Shown here piece after piece: positions 16,883 through 26,062 of a stretch of DNA of 45,657 nucleotides (position 1 is the stretch's first letter; each line of letters starts with the position of its first letter). A program made the translations under genes and the position numbers. The notes beneath the pieces were generated by a model, which saw only the letters and a program-made list of their open reading frames with translations, searched no databases and was not told the DNA's origin. The DNA comes from Clostridiales bacterium (GTDB lineage Bacteria; Bacillota; Clostridia; Christensenellales; UBA3700), in assembly GCA_014799575.1 (NCBI GenBank), contig JAAVHS010000035.1, positions 1 through 45,657 of the forward strand, in the 5' to 3' direction.

Positions 16883-19800
16883 TTATTTGATTTTGCCGTA
16901 TACCAATTTGATATGGTTGCCCAACTCGTCCGCAATTACGATAACGACTTTGTTGTTTCTCTTGCTTCTGTCGCCGCGTATCATATTGTTGACGTATTGT
17001 TTATACTCGTCGTCGCTCACGTCGTCACCTTTGGTAATCGGCAAGTTGATTTCTTTGAGTTCTCCGCCTGATACGAACAAAGCGTTGACTTCTGGAATTT
17101 CCGTCGGTCTCATCTCCACAACGTAGTCTTTGGTATACGTCTTGCCTATCAAGATTGGATAACGGAAACCGTCTTTCTCCGTCACAGTCATTTGTCTGTT
17201 GTTCTCTTCGGGATAAAGCATTCCAACCATATCGCCCAAATTATCGATATTGTCAATAAAGCTATCGCTCAAATAGTCGGTAGCGCTTGCCGAAGTCTTT
17301 GCCCAACTATCCGACGAGTAAGCGGCTACGCCCGAAATACTTCCCTTATTATCGCCTGCAAATACGCCGTTGTTGCTTCCTCCGCGTTCCGTTCCGCCGA
17401 CTGCGTATGCGCTAGTTATGCTACCTTTGTTTAGTCCTACGAAACCGCCTGCGTATTCGCTTGCCTTCGCTCTATTCGTAGCGTAGCTGTTCGTGATTTG
17501 ACCGTTCGTTTCGTTCAAAGCGACAAAACCGCCCGCGTAAGAATTCTTGCCGTTTGCGAAAACTTCCGTTCTCTTTGCAAGATTTACGCCGTGATATTCA
17601 CCGCTGAACGACCTTGCGATATTACCGCTGTTGATTGCGACAAGACCGCCTGCATATACCGCGTCAAGATTTGACGCTTCGACGTTGATTGAACCTATCG
17701 CCTCGCTGTCGGATATATACGCTTGATTCTTGTTGTCCACAACAAGTCCCGCGCCTGCGACGTACTTCAAATCTTCCGACTTGATATATTCGCCGACCTT
17801 TGCAACGACGCTGCCGTAGAAACCGCTATTGTAAATCGACGCTTGATTGGTAATCGCCATACCTGCGACTTGTCTTCCCGACAAATCAGCGTATACTTGC
17901 GATTCCGTGATGCTTCCGTTGTTGATGATTACCATACCCGCAACGTTTGCGCTGTCCGCTTCTATTTTGTCGCTTTGCACGAATACTCTGCCCAAAGCGC
18001 CTTTGTTGTTGTAAGCAATAGGAGCAACGAAAATATCTTGAACGTCGCTATTCTCAAAATCTTCTTTAGCGTAACCGACGAAGTTTACTCCCATAAAGAA
18101 AGCGTCTTCTATCTTTGCATTTTCAGCGATTTCGTAATACATTGAGTATACTTTCTCCGCTCTATCTGATTCGACTACGCCGTTGTCGGTAAGTTGAGAG
18201 TTGCCGACAACCATATTCGACAACGTGTATCTATCGCCGAAAATCGTGTCCTTGAGAGTCTCGATTTGAGCGACTTCATAGCCGTCAAAGTTGATGTTCT
18301 TGGCTATTCTGTAATCTCTTGCGGTAGTTACGCCTTTCTTATTATCTATATAATTATTCAATATTATATAAGCGTACTCGCCTGAATTGGTGATTTCATA
18401 ATAATAGCTTTCAATCGAGTTGTCGTATTTAAGTTCAGGTATCTTATAGCTGAGGTATCTTCCGTCGGTCACCGCGTCCGAACTTGCAACGTAGTTGCTC
18501 GAAGAGTTGCCTGCCGACACGGTGATGTTGTAAAGAATACCGTAATATGACGGGTCTTTTATCTTATATTCGTAAGTTGTCTTCGTAGTAGGCTCGCCGT
18601 CTTCGGGATTGATCGTCTCCTCAACTTCTTTGATAAATATGCTGTCGAGATTGATTGCGAAAACCAACTTCTCGGGCTTATTCTGCGAGTCGAAGATTAC
18701 AGACTTTTCGACGTCCGTATCCCCATTGCCTTCTTCGAAGTAATACATCGGCTTTCCTTCGTTGTCCAAAAGTTCTTGCTCTTCGGCGTCGGTAGCCTGA
18801 TTGACTTTGCTATCGTCCTCGAGTTTTACGCCTTGTCTAAACTCAAACTTAACCGTGTCGCCATTTACTAATATAATATCAATATATTCGTTGTCCTTTC
18901 TTCTATCGGTATAAGAAGTGTAAGACATTTTTGCGTCTTCGTCGTTGTAACTTACGAAGTAGTCTTCTCCGTTGTAACGAACTTTGAGGTCGTCGTTCAT
19001 ATTATAGACGTACAACGCTCCGTCTGCGACTTTTCGTACCGTGGTCTTTTGCTGTAAATCGGTATATTCGTAGACGTCGTAAGTCTTGTATGTGACGTAA
19101 TTTACTTTGCTCGATACCGTCAATGACGTATCTGAATTTTCTTTCTCGCTCTTGCCGTCGGGTTTAAGTCCTTTAAGCGAGAGGTAGAATTGATTTGCGC
19201 TTGTATTCGCGTCAATACTCCAAGTCAATCTTGCTTTGCCGTCAGCGTCGTATTTGAGTTGAATATCGTTCTCTTCCACGCCGGAAAGCTTTGTGACCTT
19301 GTAATCGTCTTTCTCTTCGCACCATGCGCTGTCGTAGTATATTTCGTTGTCGCCGATTGCTCTTACCGTGAAGAAGTAGTCGCCGACTTCGTCGTAATTG
19401 AAGTTACTGCGTTGATAACTCGTACCTGTGGTGGTGACGGTCTTCTTTTCGACAGTCTTGCCGTCGCTTGCGCTGCGATAAATCAATTTGAGTTCATAAG
19501 ACTTTGCGTTGGCGACACTGTTCCACTGTATTCTCGATGCGTTGAGAGAACTGAATGCAGGCACGCTCAATGTCGTGGAATTGATATAGTACGCGCTGCC
19601 AAGCAAAGAGTCGGAATATTCCGTATTGTCTTTTGCCGGCTTAGCCGTTACCGTAATTCTATACTTGTCGAATCCTTCGAAAATATCGTTTCCCTCGTCG
19701 TTTGTCCTGCCGACAAAACTGAACGAAGTCTGCGCAGTAACCTCTTGATTTACCAATACCTCGTCTTTGCCGTTGTAGACGGACACTGCGTACTCGACTG

Positions 19801-20212
19801 CGTTGTCAACGCTCTGCCAACTTGCAAGTTTAGCGCCGTTGTCCACAAGTACTTTCGGAACGTCGAGCGAATTCCCCTTGTGGTATACGATAACTTCGCT
19901 TCTGTCGCTCTTACCGTACTTCACGCCGTCTCCGCAAGCTCTTACGGTAATATTGAAATCTCCGTAACCCGTAACAAGAGCGCTGAGATCGTAAGTCGTC
20001 GACGTGGTCTCGGCTTTCTCCTCATCTCCTACATAAATAATATAACGCTCCGCGCGCTCGACTTCGTCCCAACTTAGGGCGCTGCCGCTCAGCGCAAGAT
20101 TTTGAGGCGCTTTAATTTTTTTCAATCCGTCTTCGTCCCTTTGGCACGCAACAAGCGTCAAAAGACATACTGCCAACAACAATATGACGATAACGTTGAC
20201 CTTCTTTCTCAT
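16883..20212 (-). CDS. Large surface lipoprotein with fibronectin-type modules and GLUG-like repeats
   Basis: A 1109-residue protein with AAGGAG before the ATG. The signal MRKKVNVIVILLLAVCLLTL ends in the lipobox LVAC (Cys about 23), so it is anchored to the outer face of the membrane. Three fibronectin III-like modules follow at about 35-310; each has the pattern LSWDEVERAERYIIYVGDEE or similar. A long central region without clear family holds FYLSLKGLKPDG. From about 740 a series of GLUG-like repeats runs to about 1010 (SYAGGFVALN, EYAGGFVGLNKGSITSAYAV, INSGNIARSFSG). GLUG repeats are known in bacterial adhesins and proteases of gut and oral bacteria. No catalytic motif is seen. It is divergent from the small XRE gene. 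Confidence 0.85.
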   Translation of the reverse strand: MRKKVNVIVILLLAVCLLTLVACQRDEDGLKKIKAPQNLALSGSALSWDEVERAERYIIYVGDEEKAETTSTTYDLSALVTGYGDFNITVRACGDGVKYGKSDRSEVIVYHKGNSLDVPKVLVDNGAKLASWQSVDNAVEYAVSVYNGKDEVLVNQEVTAQTSFSFVGRTNDEGNDIFEGFDKYRITVTAKPAKDNTEYSDSLLGSAYYINSTTLSVPAFSSLNASRIQWNSVANAKSYELKLIYRSASDGKTVEKKTVTTTGTSYQRSNFNYDEVGDYFFTVRAIGDNEIYYDSAWCEEKDDYKVTKLSGVEENDIQLKYDADGKARLTWSIDANTSANQFYLSLKGLKPDGKSEKENSDTSLTVSSKVNYVTYKTYDVYEYTDLQQKTTVRKVADGALYVYNMNDDLKVRYNGEDYFVSYNDEDAKMSYTSYTDRRKDNEYIDIILVNGDTVKFEFRQGVKLEDDSKVNQATDAEEQELLDNEGKPMYYFEEGNGDTDVEKSVIFDSQNKPEKLVFAINLDSIFIKEVEETINPEDGEPTTKTTYEYKIKDPSYYGILYNITVSAGNSSSNYVASSDAVTDGRYLSYKIPELKYDNSIESYYYEITNSGEYAYIILNNYIDNKKGVTTARDYRIAKNINFDGYEVAQIETLKDTIFGDRYTLSNMVVGNSQLTDNGVVESDRAEKVYSMYYEIAENAKIEDAFFMGVNFVGYAKEDFENSDVQDIFVAPIAYNNKGALGRVFVQSDKIEADSANVAGMVIINNGSITESQVYADLSGRQVAGMAITNQASIYNSGFYGSVVAKVGEYIKSEDLKYVAGAGLVVDNKNQAYISDSEAIGSINVEASNLDAVYAGGLVAINSGNIARSFSGEYHGVNLAKRTEVFANGKNSYAGGFVALNETNGQITNSYATNRAKASEYAGGFVGLNKGSITSAYAVGGTERGGSNNGVFAGDNKGSISGVAAYSSDSWAKTSASATDYLSDSFIDNIDNLGDMVGMLYPEENNRQMTVTEKDGFRYPILIGKTYTKDYVVEMRPTEIPEVNALFVSGGELKEINLPITKGDDVSDDEYKQYVNNMIRGDRSKRNNKVVIVIADELGNHIKLVYGKIK

Positions 20213-20367
20213 AACTACTCCTTTGTAATCACGTTTTACTGCTTTATTATATCAAACCGCTTTAATAATATCAAGCCATTTGTTATATTTTATAATATAT
20301 AAATATTATGAGACAAATTTCAAATATTATCAATTTCGACTTTTTGACACAATTATGACATTTTCTA

Positions 20368-20396
20368 TTGTCTTTTTGGGAATTTTATGCTATATT
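20368..20396 (+). promoter_or_regulatory. Candidate sigma-A promoter of the small XRE gene
   Basis: TTGTCT (20368-20373), a 17-nt spacer and TATATT (20391-20396), 29 nt before the ATG at 20425. Confidence 0.6.
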
Positions 20397-20424
20397 AACT
20401 ATATAAGACTTGGGAGGCGGGAAT

Positions 20425-20640
20425 ATGAAATTTGGCATAAATATGAAAAGACTGCGCAAAAGCAAACGCATTTCACAAGCCTCCATTGCAAAAGCCTTGG
20501 AAGTTTCACAAAGGACTATCTCCCATTACGAAAACGGCACTTGCCAGCCCAATCTCGATGGACTTTGCAAAATAGCCGACATCTTGGAAGTGTCGATTGA
20601 CGAGTTGATAGGACGCGAATTTCCAAAGAAACAATATTGA
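20425..20640 (+). CDS. Minimal XRE-family HTH regulator
   Basis: 71 residues, one HTH: FGINMKRLRKSKRISQASIA then ALEVSQRTISHYENGTCQPN and LCKIADILEVSIDELIGREF. The start at ATG 20425 follows GGGAGGCGGG. The in-frame TTG at 20410 is part of that ribosome site and is rejected. Proteins of this size bind DNA as dimers and act as repressors or antitoxin-like regulators; no toxin partner is adjacent. It is divergent from the GLUG-repeat lipoprotein, which may be its target. Confidence 0.85.
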   Translation: MKFGINMKRLRKSKRISQASIAKALEVSQRTISHYENGTCQPNLDGLCKIADILEVSIDELIGREFPKKQY

Positions 20641-20648
20641 CAAATCAA

Positions 20649-20690
20649 AAGGTCGAAAGATATTCTCTTCCGACCTTAATTTTTATTTTT
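20649..20690 (+). terminator. Intrinsic terminator
   Basis: AAGGTCGAAAGA (20649-20660) pairs with TCTTCCGACCTT (20666-20677) with one mismatch, then AATTTTTATTTTT. It follows the small XRE gene. Confidence 0.75.
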
Positions 20691-20710
20691 GATACATACT
20701 CTCGTTTATA

Positions 20711-21625
20711 CTAATCTACGATATCCACGCTATGCTCGTTGACTTTGCGGATTTGACGGTTGTACCAAAGCAAAGAAGGTATAAACATTATCGGCGAAAT
20801 CAATATCGAACCAATGACGCAGAATATAATTGAACCTACGAAAACAATCGCCGCAACAAAGAATAGAATTATTTTCATTACTATCAACCATATAAATCCT
20901 TCGGGTGAAAATGAAAAGATTAAGCCGGGCAAACTCATTACGTGTCCGCCGCAGGTAAGCACTTCATAGACCGTACAATCGCCCCAACCCCATATAAGTT
21001 GCGCCGTGAACGTGTACGCCATCAAAGCGAATACGCAACCTACGCCGAATATGAACGAAAACTGTTGTTTTTCCGCTCTAAGCGCCAACACCAAAAACGT
21101 AATCAACAGAGCAAGCGCGGGGATTGCGCCGATAATCAAAGCCAAGTTGCGACGCTTTCTCATACTTGATTTTCTATAATTTACTCTATCTTGCTTTGCC
21201 TTAATTGCAAGTTCTTTTTGTCTTTGCGCTTCGCGAATTCTTTCCTCTTGTTCCTTACGATTGAGATCCGCGCACGCCTTACATATCAACTTGGGCTGCT
21301 TTGTTTCTTCCTCGCCCTCGCGCACGACCTTTCCGCACTGCACGCACACGCCCAACATCTCCGCCTGCGTTTGAGTTTGCGCGGCGCTCGCGCTCTCCGC
21401 AGCCGCTTCCTCTTTGACGACTTCCTCTTCCGCTCCATCCTCGAAATACGCTATCGGCACTTTGAACAGTTTGGAAATTTTAGAAAGCGTATCAAAGTCC
21501 GGTTGCGACTCGCCGCGTTCCCATTTGGAAACCGCTTGATAAGTAACGTTAAGCACTTCGCCGAGTTCGGCCTGCGTCATATTGTTCTTCTTTCTAAGTC
21601 GCGCGATTTTTTCTCCGTAAGTCAT
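20711..21625 (-). CDS. XRE-family regulator fused to zinc-ribbon and membrane domain
   Basis: 304 residues from ATG 21625, chosen because AGGAGA lies 9 nt upstream; an ATG 21 nt earlier overlaps that site. Residues 1-60 are an XRE HTH (MTYGEKIARLRKKNNMTQAE, NVTYQAVSKWERGESQPDFD). A Glu/Ala linker follows. A zinc ribbon (CVQCGKVV...CKAC) lies at about 93-120. A basic helical stretch (RKEQEERIREAQRQKELAIK) precedes about four TM helices at about 162-185, 195-217, 243-262 and 265-290. The domain order suggests a membrane-anchored DNA-binding sensor. The 54-bp box upstream (21689-21742) is repeated upstream of the lipoprotein at 25809, so this protein is the prime candidate regulator of both. Confidence 0.85.
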   Translation of the reverse strand: MTYGEKIARLRKKNNMTQAELGEVLNVTYQAVSKWERGESQPDFDTLSKISKLFKVPIAYFEDGAEEEVVKEEAAAESASAAQTQTQAEMLGVCVQCGKVVREGEEETKQPKLICKACADLNRKEQEERIREAQRQKELAIKAKQDRVNYRKSSMRKRRNLALIIGAIPALALLITFLVLALRAEKQQFSFIFGVGCVFALMAYTFTAQLIWGWGDCTVYEVLTCGGHVMSLPGLIFSFSPEGFIWLIVMKIILFFVAAIVFVGSIIFCVIGSILISPIMFIPSLLWYNRQIRKVNEHSVDIVD

Positions 21626-21688
21626 ATTGATTTTTCTCCTATGCATTTTCTCTTCACTTTAATTCAATTTTACACTTTCAATGGGAAA

Positions 21689-21742
21689 AATTCAATATTA
21701 TTCACTCAACCATTAGTTGAATTACTGTATATTCAGTTGAAA
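21689..21742 (-). promoter_or_regulatory. 54-bp shared promoter/operator box, copy A
   Basis: Identical at 47 of 54 positions to 25864-25917. It contains the palindrome TCAAC-CATTA-GTTGA (21705-21719) and TTCAGTTGAA (about 21732-21741). It begins about 64 bp upstream of the XRE membrane regulator. Both copies have the same orientation relative to the downstream gene. Likely a common operator. Confidence 0.7.
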
Positions 21743-21776
21743 AAAAGCATTAAAGCAAAAAAAAATACGCTTTGCT

Positions 21777-22844
21777 CTATTTTTTATTGACAAAGAAATT
21801 ATTGAAAACTTTGCTTACGAATTTGCCGAAACAACGGCACATTAGTTTGAATACCATACAAAGCGTAGATTTTAAGTAAAACGCCTTTTGCATCAACTTC
21901 ATTAAATTAAATTTATGTTTAAGATTTCTTATCCATCTCTTATAGATTTTTATTTTCCCGCTCGCAATAGCCTTTGCGCAATACTCGCCGCTTGTCAAAC
22001 CGTATCTCAGTCCCGATAGCGTAAGCGGGTCGCACGCTCCTACCGCATCGCCTACGAAAAATACGTTGGAATTTATCACCGGCGTACCCACGCCGATTGG
22101 GGTCATCGCTGCCGTAACGTTCTTGGTATCTTCGTCAAAATTCTGCGACTTTAAGAAATCCGCGAACAACTTTTTATAGTCCTTCGCTTTGATAAAAACG
22201 TCCGTCATTCCCACGTTGGTAATACCGCCGTAGGAACTTACCCAACAATAACCTCGCTCTGTTATACCGAAATGAATATCTATCGACTCTTCCTTATCGC
22301 TTTCAAAAATCATTTGCAATGCAATGTTTCTCTTTTTGCCTTTTTGATATCTGCTGCCAAAACCCGTCGTACCGTCGGCAAATACAAGGTATTCGTATTC
22401 AAACGACCTTCCGTCTGACGTCGCAATCGTATTATTCTGCATATCGTGCGCGACTATCGCGCAATTTTCATAGGTCGCAATTCCTTTCTCTTTTGCAAGT
22501 CTAAAAAACGCGTCGTCAAGTTCGACTCTATCGATTTTCTCATTGGTGTAAAGAAATTTGTTGACAATATTAAGGCTCTTTTTCTGCTTGTAAAAAATAT
22601 TAAAATCCTTTATCAAAGAGTAATGACACTCTTCTATGTTAAGACCCAACTTTTCATATTCGCTTTTGGTCTTGTTGGTGATATAACCCGCGCAACATTT
22701 GTATCGCGGAAAAGCGTGTTTGTCTATTATAGCAATACTCTCAACGCCGTTTTTTAGCAAATTAAGAGCAGTCGCCACTCCCGCAGGACCGCCTCCCACA
22801 ATAACCACTTTATACGGTTTTTTCTCAATCATTTCATCAAGCAT
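21777..22844 (-). CDS. FAD-dependent oxidoreductase of the geranylgeranyl reductase family
   Basis: 355 residues. The Rossmann motif VVIVGGGPAGVATALNLL (about 13-30) is followed by PRYKCCAGYI (about 46-55), the position where the family has P-x-x-K-x-C-G-G. VFADGTTGFGS (about 153-163) and GDAVGACDPLTLSGLRYGLT (about 265-284) are FAD/GD-box motifs. Family members saturate isoprenoid chains of lipids or quinones; the substrate here is unknown. The basic C-terminal tail (about 298-355) may attach to the membrane. Neither ATG 22844 nor 22832 has a clear ribosome site, so the start is uncertain. It is separated by 48 nt from the phosphotransferase gene upstream, which may be in the same operon. 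Confidence 0.82.
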   Translation of the reverse strand: MLDEMIEKKPYKVVIVGGGPAGVATALNLLKNGVESIAIIDKHAFPRYKCCAGYITNKTKSEYEKLGLNIEECHYSLIKDFNIFYKQKKSLNIVNKFLYTNEKIDRVELDDAFFRLAKEKGIATYENCAIVAHDMQNNTIATSDGRSFEYEYLVFADGTTGFGSRYQKGKKRNIALQMIFESDKEESIDIHFGITERGYCWVSSYGGITNVGMTDVFIKAKDYKKLFADFLKSQNFDEDTKNVTAAMTPIGVGTPVINSNVFFVGDAVGACDPLTLSGLRYGLTSGEYCAKAIASGKIKIYKRWIRNLKHKFNLMKLMQKAFYLKSTLCMVFKLMCRCFGKFVSKVFNNFFVNKK

Positions 22845-22892
22845 ATTTTGATTATAACTTTTTATTTACCATGTGTCAATAGCAAATTCCGC

Positions 22893-23846
22893 TCACAACC
22901 TAGCGAGTTGTTTATTCATATTCTTAATCAACGGATTCATTATAATACCGACGAGCATACCCGACTTGATATAACAATAAACTTCATTCCATAAGCCGTA
23001 AAAAGCGCATTTTACGTCGCAGTATTTACTTGCGCCGTACTTACGCGTATATGTTTCTCGCAGATAAAACCTCTTGCCTGTCATATTGTCGAATTGGAAC
23101 AAGTCGTATTCTCTATCCGCATACGCAGAATTTAGCGGGTCGATAAAACCGCAAAGCCTACTCCCCTTGTCTACCATAATATTTGCCACGTTCAAATCGC
23201 CGTGCATCAAGCAAGCTTCATTAACCTCTTCGGAAAAGATGACGTCAAACTTTTCCCACGCCGACCTCATTGCGGATATAATCTTTTTTGAAAGAGTTTT
23301 CTCTTTGTACATCTCCTCGGCTTTGTCCAAAACGGCTTGCGCAAAAGGCTTGTAGTAGTCCAACCAAGTTTCGCAATCGGGATTTAGCGTGTCCCCGAAT
23401 TTCTCATTTGTTTGGCAATGAATTTCATGCAAAGCGCTTGTGACTTTATCTGCAAAATCCAATCTCTTGCGTTTTGACCAAAGCAACATTTTAAACGACA
23501 TGAGCGCGCTCTTGCCCTCAATCATTTCCATACCGTAGCAATCTACGGGAATTATTTCGTCGGCTTTTTTGACAAATAGTATTTCGGGAATTCTTATCGG
23601 ACAATGCGTTGATAAAAGTCGCAAGTCAAATACTTCTTTTTCCAACATATCCTCTGCTCTAAGCAATTTGACGACAATCTTTTTCCCGTCGTCAAACTTA
23701 ACGCAAAAAGCAAGTCCGAACGAACCGCCGCCGAGATACTTTATCTCCGCCGCGGCTTTCCCGACTTGCTCTTCTACAATTTCTTTCACATACTGAATAG
23801 CTGTGTTTTTATCGAGAGGTATCGCCTCTACTCTTTCGACTTTCAC
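22893..23846 (-). CDS. Aminoglycoside-phosphotransferase/choline-kinase-fold kinase
   Basis: 317 residues, with a GTG start at 23846. The N-lobe has a Gly-rich loop LGGGSFG (about 38-44) and the Lys strand IVVKLLRAE (about 57-65). The catalytic loop LMHGDLNVANIMVD (about 212-225) and the metal motif GFIDPLNSAYADREYDLFQF (about 232-251) are complete, so the kinase is probably active. The fold phosphorylates small hydroxyl metabolites (choline, sugars, aminoglycosides, fructosamines). Nothing here shows antibiotic resistance. Its neighbour is the FAD reductase, so a lipid or isoprenoid alcohol substrate is imaginable but unproven. Confidence 0.8.
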   Translation of the reverse strand: MKVERVEAIPLDKNTAIQYVKEIVEEQVGKAAAEIKYLGGGSFGLAFCVKFDDGKKIVVKLLRAEDMLEKEVFDLRLLSTHCPIRIPEILFVKKADEIIPVDCYGMEMIEGKSALMSFKMLLWSKRKRLDFADKVTSALHEIHCQTNEKFGDTLNPDCETWLDYYKPFAQAVLDKAEEMYKEKTLSKKIISAMRSAWEKFDVIFSEEVNEACLMHGDLNVANIMVDKGSRLCGFIDPLNSAYADREYDLFQFDNMTGKRFYLRETYTRKYGASKYCDVKCAFYGLWNEVYCYIKSGMLVGIIMNPLIKNMNKQLARL

Positions 23847-23925
23847 AATCCACCGCCTAATATTGTGGTTATATATTTATTATACATCACACGGTGGCGG
23901 TAAATCAATAGATAGACTCTCTAAA

Positions 23926-25809
23926 TTAAAGTATATAATCAAGATTGCTGAAAGTGCCGTCCGCCTTTTTAGGCGCTTTATAAGATTGCGCCTTATTAAG
24001 TTTTCCATTGATTTCAAGGGTAAGTATATCTGTAAGTTTAATTACTCTATCGGTATACTCGCCGTCTGTTGGATTATATTTAATATTGGTTTCGATAGAA
24101 ATTCCCGTTATGCTATTTCCATTCATTGTGACAACCATATCCGCTCCGTCGATATAATAATCCTCATTGTTGAAATAATTATCAACGGGAATTACGCCTT
24201 CGGCGTCATTAGAATTTATGTACTCGCAAATCTTGTCCTTAATCGCCAAAGTGCTTTGCTTGTTGAGATAGATATAATAAGTTGTCGTCGAGCCTTTAGT
24301 TTCTTTTTTGATACAATCTATTTGAGATGACGAGTATATAAAAGGCGTTGTCATACCGTCAAACAAAGTGTCTTGAGTGACGTCGTTAACTTTTGTATAT
24401 GTGTTCTTTCCTTTACGCGACACCAAATATACGCTTTCGTCTTCCGTGACGTTGCCTATAGTATATTTATACGTTTCTTTACCGTCTTCCTCGTGATGAG
24501 TCTTGTATTCATATGAATTATTGAACGATATAAAGCCCTCGTCGTCGGTATTTTTGTAAAGCCTTGAAGTGTAACTGTCCTTTGTCGCCCAAGTTGTTAC
24601 GCCGGGGTCAAATTCATTGCTTGCCAACAAATCAAGCGAATACGCATTATCGTTTTTCAACGCGGCAATCGCCGAATTGATTTTAGAAAGCTCCGTTTCT
24701 ATGCCGCTTTTATTGTATACAAAATTATTGATGCTTGGCAGCGTTACGCTTGCGCTGCTTTTGCGTTGTGCATAAGTCAACGTAAGCTCGGTATCGACGC
24801 CTTTAATAGGCGTTTTTATATCAAAGCCGAGTTTATAGTCTTTTAGTCTTAGCGAACTGCTGTCAAAATTGAAGTATACTACAACGCCGTTTAACGGATT
24901 CGTCAAACTTATATTTTTTATCGATATATTAAGCCCTAAATTCTTAACCACGTTGAGCAACATATTTACTATCGCATTGTTTGATTGAGCGTTGATATTA
25001 AATTGATATTTGTAGCCGCTTTCATTAGTAGTCTTAAGATTTTCTATCTGGTCTACCGTAAGAGAATTTATCAAAGATTCAAAATTGCGATTGATGAGCG
25101 ACGTACTGTCATCAGCGCTGTCGACTTCAAACTTTTTAATTTTGTCATTTTCGTCTTGAGTCAGCGTTATCTTTTGGTCGCCTTTATTTATAATGTATTT
25201 TGTAGAATCATAAAACAATACGCCACTGGTTACGCGTTTGAACTGCAAGTCGTCAGTGCTTTGAGTATATCTATATTTCGCGTCATAATTTCCGTTTACC
25301 TCGCCATTAAAGCCCAAGATATTAGCTTTGCCCTTAACGTTGAACGTGTAATCATATTCTTGCTTGTCATCGTCTGCCGAATTTTTAGCGGCGTCTACAA
25401 ATGCCTTATTGGTCGGCTTTATAGTCAACGTAGCGTTTCGTGTAAACGTCTCGTATCCGTCAGCCGTAATAGTTACGCTTGCGGTATATGAACCCGGTAA
25501 CGTCGCTTTGTTATTGGTATACGATACCGTTGCGACACTTGGAACTTCGCCGCTTACGGTAATTTCATGTTCATTTCCGTCATAATCAAACGACTTACTT
25601 TCAAACGTCACTCCGCTGAATTGTTTCAACTTAATAATAGATGAATTATTGTCATTACCCACGTTTTCGGAATTGCCGGAACTACTCGAACTGCTGTCAG
25701 GCGTATTAGGCGTATCAGGCGTTTCGCCGCCATTAACGCACGCGCTGACGCTCATCACAAATGCAATGCAAATTATCAACAATAACAAAATTCGCAAATT
25801 CTTTTTCAT
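23926..25809 (-). CDS. Secreted lipoprotein with MBG-like domain
   Basis: 627 residues from ATG 25809, which has GGAGAG 4 nt upstream; an in-frame codon 12 nt earlier is rejected. The signal KKNLRILLLLIICIAFVMSV ends in the lipobox VSAC. A Ser/Pro/Asn-rich linker (PDTPNTPDSSSSSSG) leads to a beta domain at about 65-135 resembling MBG repeats (DYDGNEHEITVSGEVPS, LPGSYTASVTITADGYETFT). The remaining 490 residues, with NFVYNKSG and ADMVVTMNGNSITGISIETN, have no recognised family but read as a secreted beta-rich domain, reminiscent of LppX/LolA-like lipid carriers in composition. The promoter box is shared with the XRE membrane regulator. Confidence 0.8.
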   Translation of the reverse strand: MKKNLRILLLLIICIAFVMSVSACVNGGETPDTPNTPDSSSSSSGNSENVGNDNNSSIIKLKQFSGVTFESKSFDYDGNEHEITVSGEVPSVATVSYTNNKATLPGSYTASVTITADGYETFTRNATLTIKPTNKAFVDAAKNSADDDKQEYDYTFNVKGKANILGFNGEVNGNYDAKYRYTQSTDDLQFKRVTSGVLFYDSTKYIINKGDQKITLTQDENDKIKKFEVDSADDSTSLINRNFESLINSLTVDQIENLKTTNESGYKYQFNINAQSNNAIVNMLLNVVKNLGLNISIKNISLTNPLNGVVVYFNFDSSSLRLKDYKLGFDIKTPIKGVDTELTLTYAQRKSSASVTLPSINNFVYNKSGIETELSKINSAIAALKNDNAYSLDLLASNEFDPGVTTWATKDSYTSRLYKNTDDEGFISFNNSYEYKTHHEEDGKETYKYTIGNVTEDESVYLVSRKGKNTYTKVNDVTQDTLFDGMTTPFIYSSSQIDCIKKETKGSTTTYYIYLNKQSTLAIKDKICEYINSNDAEGVIPVDNYFNNEDYYIDGADMVVTMNGNSITGISIETNIKYNPTDGEYTDRVIKLTDILTLEINGKLNKAQSYKAPKKADGTFSNLDYIL

Positions 25810-25863
25810 AAAACTCTCCAATGTAAAAATTTGATAATTTTATTCTACGCTTTCGCAGTGGAG

Positions 25864-25917
25864 AATTCAATGTTATTTACTCAACCGTTAGTTGAATTTC
25901 TATATAATCAATTGAAA
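25864..25917 (-). promoter_or_regulatory. 54-bp shared promoter/operator box, copy B
   Basis: 47 of 54 positions equal copy A (21689-21742). Palindrome TCAAC-CGTTA-GTTGA at 25880-25894 and TCAATTGA at 25908-25915. It begins 55 bp before the lipoprotein start at 25809. Confidence 0.7.
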
Positions 25918-25919
25918 TT

Positions 25920-26062
25920 TTAATTTTGCGGTCTAAGTTTTCCGTAAAAATACGCTGCCGTCGCTCCTCCGTCGATTAAAAAATCTGCTCCCGTAATGAA
26001 CTGCGCTCTTTCACTCATTAACAGTTCTGCAACGTCGGCGATTTCATCTGCTTGATATTCGT
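25920..26062 (-). pseudogene. C-terminal remnant of a short-chain dehydrogenase (SDR)
   Basis: Reading on the reverse strand from about 26062, the frame encodes about 47 residues: EYQADEIADVAELLMSERAQ then FITGADFLIDGGATAAYF. This is the end of classical SDR enzymes (ADEIA..v.fL.Sd.a.fiTG.dflvDGG). The Rossmann core and catalytic Tyr-x-x-x-Lys are absent. Upstream, the same frame is a non-SDR shadow of the radical SAM gene. It is a leftover from a deletion; the stop at 25920 is the original C-terminus. Confidence 0.75.

Noticed and set aside
22893..23846. Aminoglycoside resistance gene
   Set aside because: The kinase fold is shared by many metabolic kinases and nothing in the sequence points to an antibiotic substrate.
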